Origin: Oscillospiraceae bacterium
Lineage (GTDB): Bacteria > Bacillota_A > Clostridia > Oscillospirales > WRJC01
Reading direction: 5' to 3'
DNA: 6,572 nucleotides
Assembly: GCA_009785015.1 (NCBI GenBank)
Contig: WQXD01000215.1
Location: forward strand, 1-6,572
Shown here: one piece after another, positions 5,073 through 6,572 of the stretch
Position numbering within the stretch: the stretch's first letter is position 1
How the letters are laid out: every line of letters begins with the position of its first letter
Position numbers and translations under genes: made by a program
The notes under the pieces: model-generated
Told to the model about the DNA's origin: nothing
What the model saw: the letters and a program-made list of their open reading frames with translations, nothing else
Database searches by the model: none

Positions 5073-6572
5073 TTATACTTTTATGCCCGTCCTGTTTTCA
5101 AGTATCACTATTCCCCCGTTTTTCTCACAGAAATTATACTCCACTTTGCCAACATATCCGTCCGTCAATCCCAATGCTTCATAACTACGGGTCAATCCGT
5201 CTTTTATCGGCATATATCCGTCGCCTGTTCCTTCATACGAGGTCAATTCATAATTAGCAACGACTGCTCCGCCTTTTAAATAATTTACGCATTTGACAAT
5301 GCCTACGCCTTTGGCGAAATAATATTCTTTTTTACCCGGACGTGAACCAAGCTGAGGCCATGTAAATCCTTCAACTTCTGAAAGTTCTGTTTTATGTGGA
5401 ACAGTAACGTCAAATATTATCTTTATAACGTCGTCAAATTTCCCCGCCGCAGTTTCGATTTCACCGGATTTTTCAACGGTTACATCTGCGGACGCATTGG
5501 GCCAGTCGCTACCTTTTGTTTTCATTGACGCGCCGACATTCCACTCGTCGCTCCATATACAGCCTGTTGCGTCTTTGATTACGCCCAACAAGTCATTTGC
5601 GATTAAATGATAACCCATATCGCCAGAGTTCCAATACATGTGCCACCCGAACGAATAATCCCAATCGAGTTCGCTGATGGTTTTTCCGTTTTTGAAACTA
5701 ACATTTTTGTAGGTAAAAGAGTTCCAGACACATTCAAATTTCCTGTCGGGCGTAAATCTTTCGTCGCCGTCTTTCATGCGGCGGCGGGCATCAATGGCGG
5801 CGGCGGTGTGCTTCTTCTGGTAATCCGTAACCGCGAGGGCTGCGGCGCGTTCCGCATAGAACGAAATATCCGGCAGCAGCCAGCCTTTTTCGTTGTCGTT
5901 TTTGGCATATTCTTTCCGCATTTGCAATATCATATCTTCCCAGTTATCGGGCGAATAAACTTTTCTTTTGCCATAGCCTATATTATTTTCAAGGACTTTC
6001 AAATTGCCGTCGTCGCCTTCAACGAAAGTGTACTCGGCTGCGCCGACATAACCGTCCGTCATTCCCAGTCCTTCATAACGACGGAACAGTCCGTCTTTGA
6101 CAGGCATATATCCCTCGCCCGTTCCCTCGTAATATGTCAATTCATAATTCGGGATAACAGTATCGTCTTTGAAATAATGCACGCCTTTGATTAAGCCGAT
6201 GCCTTTTGCATAATAAAATTCTTTTTTGCCTTTGAGAAAATTATTCCACCCCGCTCCGTCTCCGCCTTTTATATCAAGATTTATTTTAAGGCAATCCTCA
6301 AAGCGTCCTGCGGCTACTTCGATACTGTCCAAATGCTCGACGGTTATATCGGTAACAGGCTTGAACCAATCATTGCCTTTCATTGTCATTTTTGCGCCGG
6401 GTTTCCATTCGTCGCTCCAGATACAGCCGGTGGCGCCGTCTATAATCGACATAAAATAATTCACAGCCAAATGATAACTCATATCGCCCGTGCCACTCCC
6501 GTCTTTCCATTCAAACGCAAAATTTCTGTCTTGTTCCAATTTTATTTTGCCGCCGTTGAAATGCGCGTTATG
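5073..6572 (-). CDS. Tandem-repeat protein with DUF3108-like domains (5' end outside window)
   Basis: The frame is open from the right edge to the TAA at 5073 (500 codons with stop). The TTG at 6539 is not a convincing start because homologous repeat sequence continues upstream of it, so the gene is partial. Counting residues from that TTG, two similar copies occupy about 1-188 (plus 11 upstream) and 277-486. Shared blocks are GDM-x-YHL, DATGCIWSDEW, AAG(R/K)F(E/D)D, GKKE(F/Y)Y(Y/F)AKG, NYELT-x-YEGTG, GYMP(V/I)KDGL and TDGYVG. The AAGKF-DD then YYAKGxGxVK order recalls DUF3108-like and related beta-rich domains of secreted or lipid-anchored Clostridia proteins. A charged helical linker (about 197-262) joins the copies. 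A signal peptide cannot be judged. Function unknown; an envelope or extracellular location is an inference from the family resemblance. Confidence 0.8.
   Translation of the reverse strand, partial: HNAHFNGGKIKLEQDRNFAFEWKDGSGTGDMSYHLAVNYFMSIIDGATGCIWSDEWKPGAKMTMKGNDWFKPVTDITVEHLDSIEVAAGRFEDCLKINLDIKGGDGAGWNNFLKGKKEFYYAKGIGLIKGVHYFKDDTVIPNYELTYYEGTGEGYMPVKDGLFRRYEGLGMTDGYVGAAEYTFVEGDDGNLKVLENNIGYGKRKVYSPDNWEDMILQMRKEYAKNDNEKGWLLPDISFYAERAAALAVTDYQKKHTAAAIDARRRMKDGDERFTPDRKFECVWNSFTYKNVSFKNGKTISELDWDYSFGWHMYWNSGDMGYHLIANDLLGVIKDATGCIWSDEWNVGASMKTKGSDWPNASADVTVEKSGEIETAAGKFDDVIKIIFDVTVPHKTELSEVEGFTWPQLGSRPGKKEYYFAKGVGIVKCVNYLKGGAVVANYELTSYEGTGDGYMPIKDGLTRSYEALGLTDGYVGKVEYNFCEKNGGIVILENRTGIKV
5082..5708 (-). 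repeat. Repeat copy 2 inside the tandem-repeat gene
   Basis: Encodes residues about 278-486. It matches copy 1 (5976-6572) at an offset of 864 nt in the first half and 894 nt in the second, because copy 2 carries about ten extra residues around 385-400 (between the AAGKFDD and GKKEYY blocks). The second half (5082-5336 against 5976-6230) is about 60% identical in protein by eye and visibly similar in DNA. Confidence 0.8.
5976..6572 (-). repeat. Repeat copy 1 inside the tandem-repeat gene (cut by window edge)
   Basis: Encodes the eleven codons before the TTG at 6539 and residues 1-188 after it. It shares with copy 2 the blocks GDM-x-YHL, DATGCIWSDEW, GKKE, YEGTG, GYMP and TDGYVG in the same order. 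The beginning of the copy lies beyond the right edge. Confidence 0.75.

Noticed and set aside
5607..6194. 195-codon plus-strand ORF opposite the tandem-repeat gene
   Set aside because: Antisense shadow of the repeat protein; the minus-strand frame shows conserved internal repeats and this one only mirrors them.

Overview
The window looks like chromosomal DNA of a moderately AT-rich bacterium, most probably an anaerobic member of the Bacillota (Clostridia or Negativicutes type). This rests on strong Shine-Dalgarno sites, TTGaca/TATAAT promoters with extended -10 elements, an EFR1-type flavodoxin/ferredoxin fusion, a GH127-like zinc-cysteine glycosidase, an Rpn-family PD-(D/E)XK protein and a Clostridia-style secreted-repeat architecture. 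The lineage is inferred from family distribution; there is no rRNA or marker gene here.

Left edge (1-254): no gene. It holds a near-consensus promoter firing leftward out of the window, an imperfect hairpin whose geometry (C4, 4-bp stem, TTTA loop, extrahelical T, G4) matches the TnpA recognition hairpin of IS200/IS605 elements, and a good rightward promoter flanked by a 21-bp-spaced direct repeat. This promoter serves an EFR1 ferredoxin-like gene (255-1010, +).

Centre left (999-3453): two paralogous GH127-like glycosidase genes lie head to head. The rightward copy (529 aa) is complete with promoter and ribosome site. The leftward copy (276 aa) starts at the equivalent of residue 220 of its partner, has no ribosome site, and its first codons overlap the partner's promoter. 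It is best read as a 5'-deleted remnant that still keeps the E-x-C and CC metal/nucleophile motifs. Its 3' end overlaps the tail of the EFR1 gene by 12 bp.

Centre (3464-3598): a palindromic, MITE-like repeat with terminal inverted repeats fills the gap between two convergent transcription units.

Centre right (3602-5072): a leftward two-gene unit, an Rpn-like nuclease followed one base later by yccF (small membrane protein), with a recognisable promoter. Upstream is a 264-bp gap with a long hairpin terminator and possible minor gene debris.

Right (5073-6572): the 3' part of a leftward gene for a tandem-repeat protein with a DUF3108-like 'AAG(K/R)F ... YYAKGxGxVK' signature; its 5' end lies outside the window. 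The listed units have no obvious common pathway. I see no coherent new defence or biosynthetic system; the notable items are the truncated glycosidase pair, the IS608-like hairpin plus promoter, the MITE-like repeat and the register of the repeat protein.
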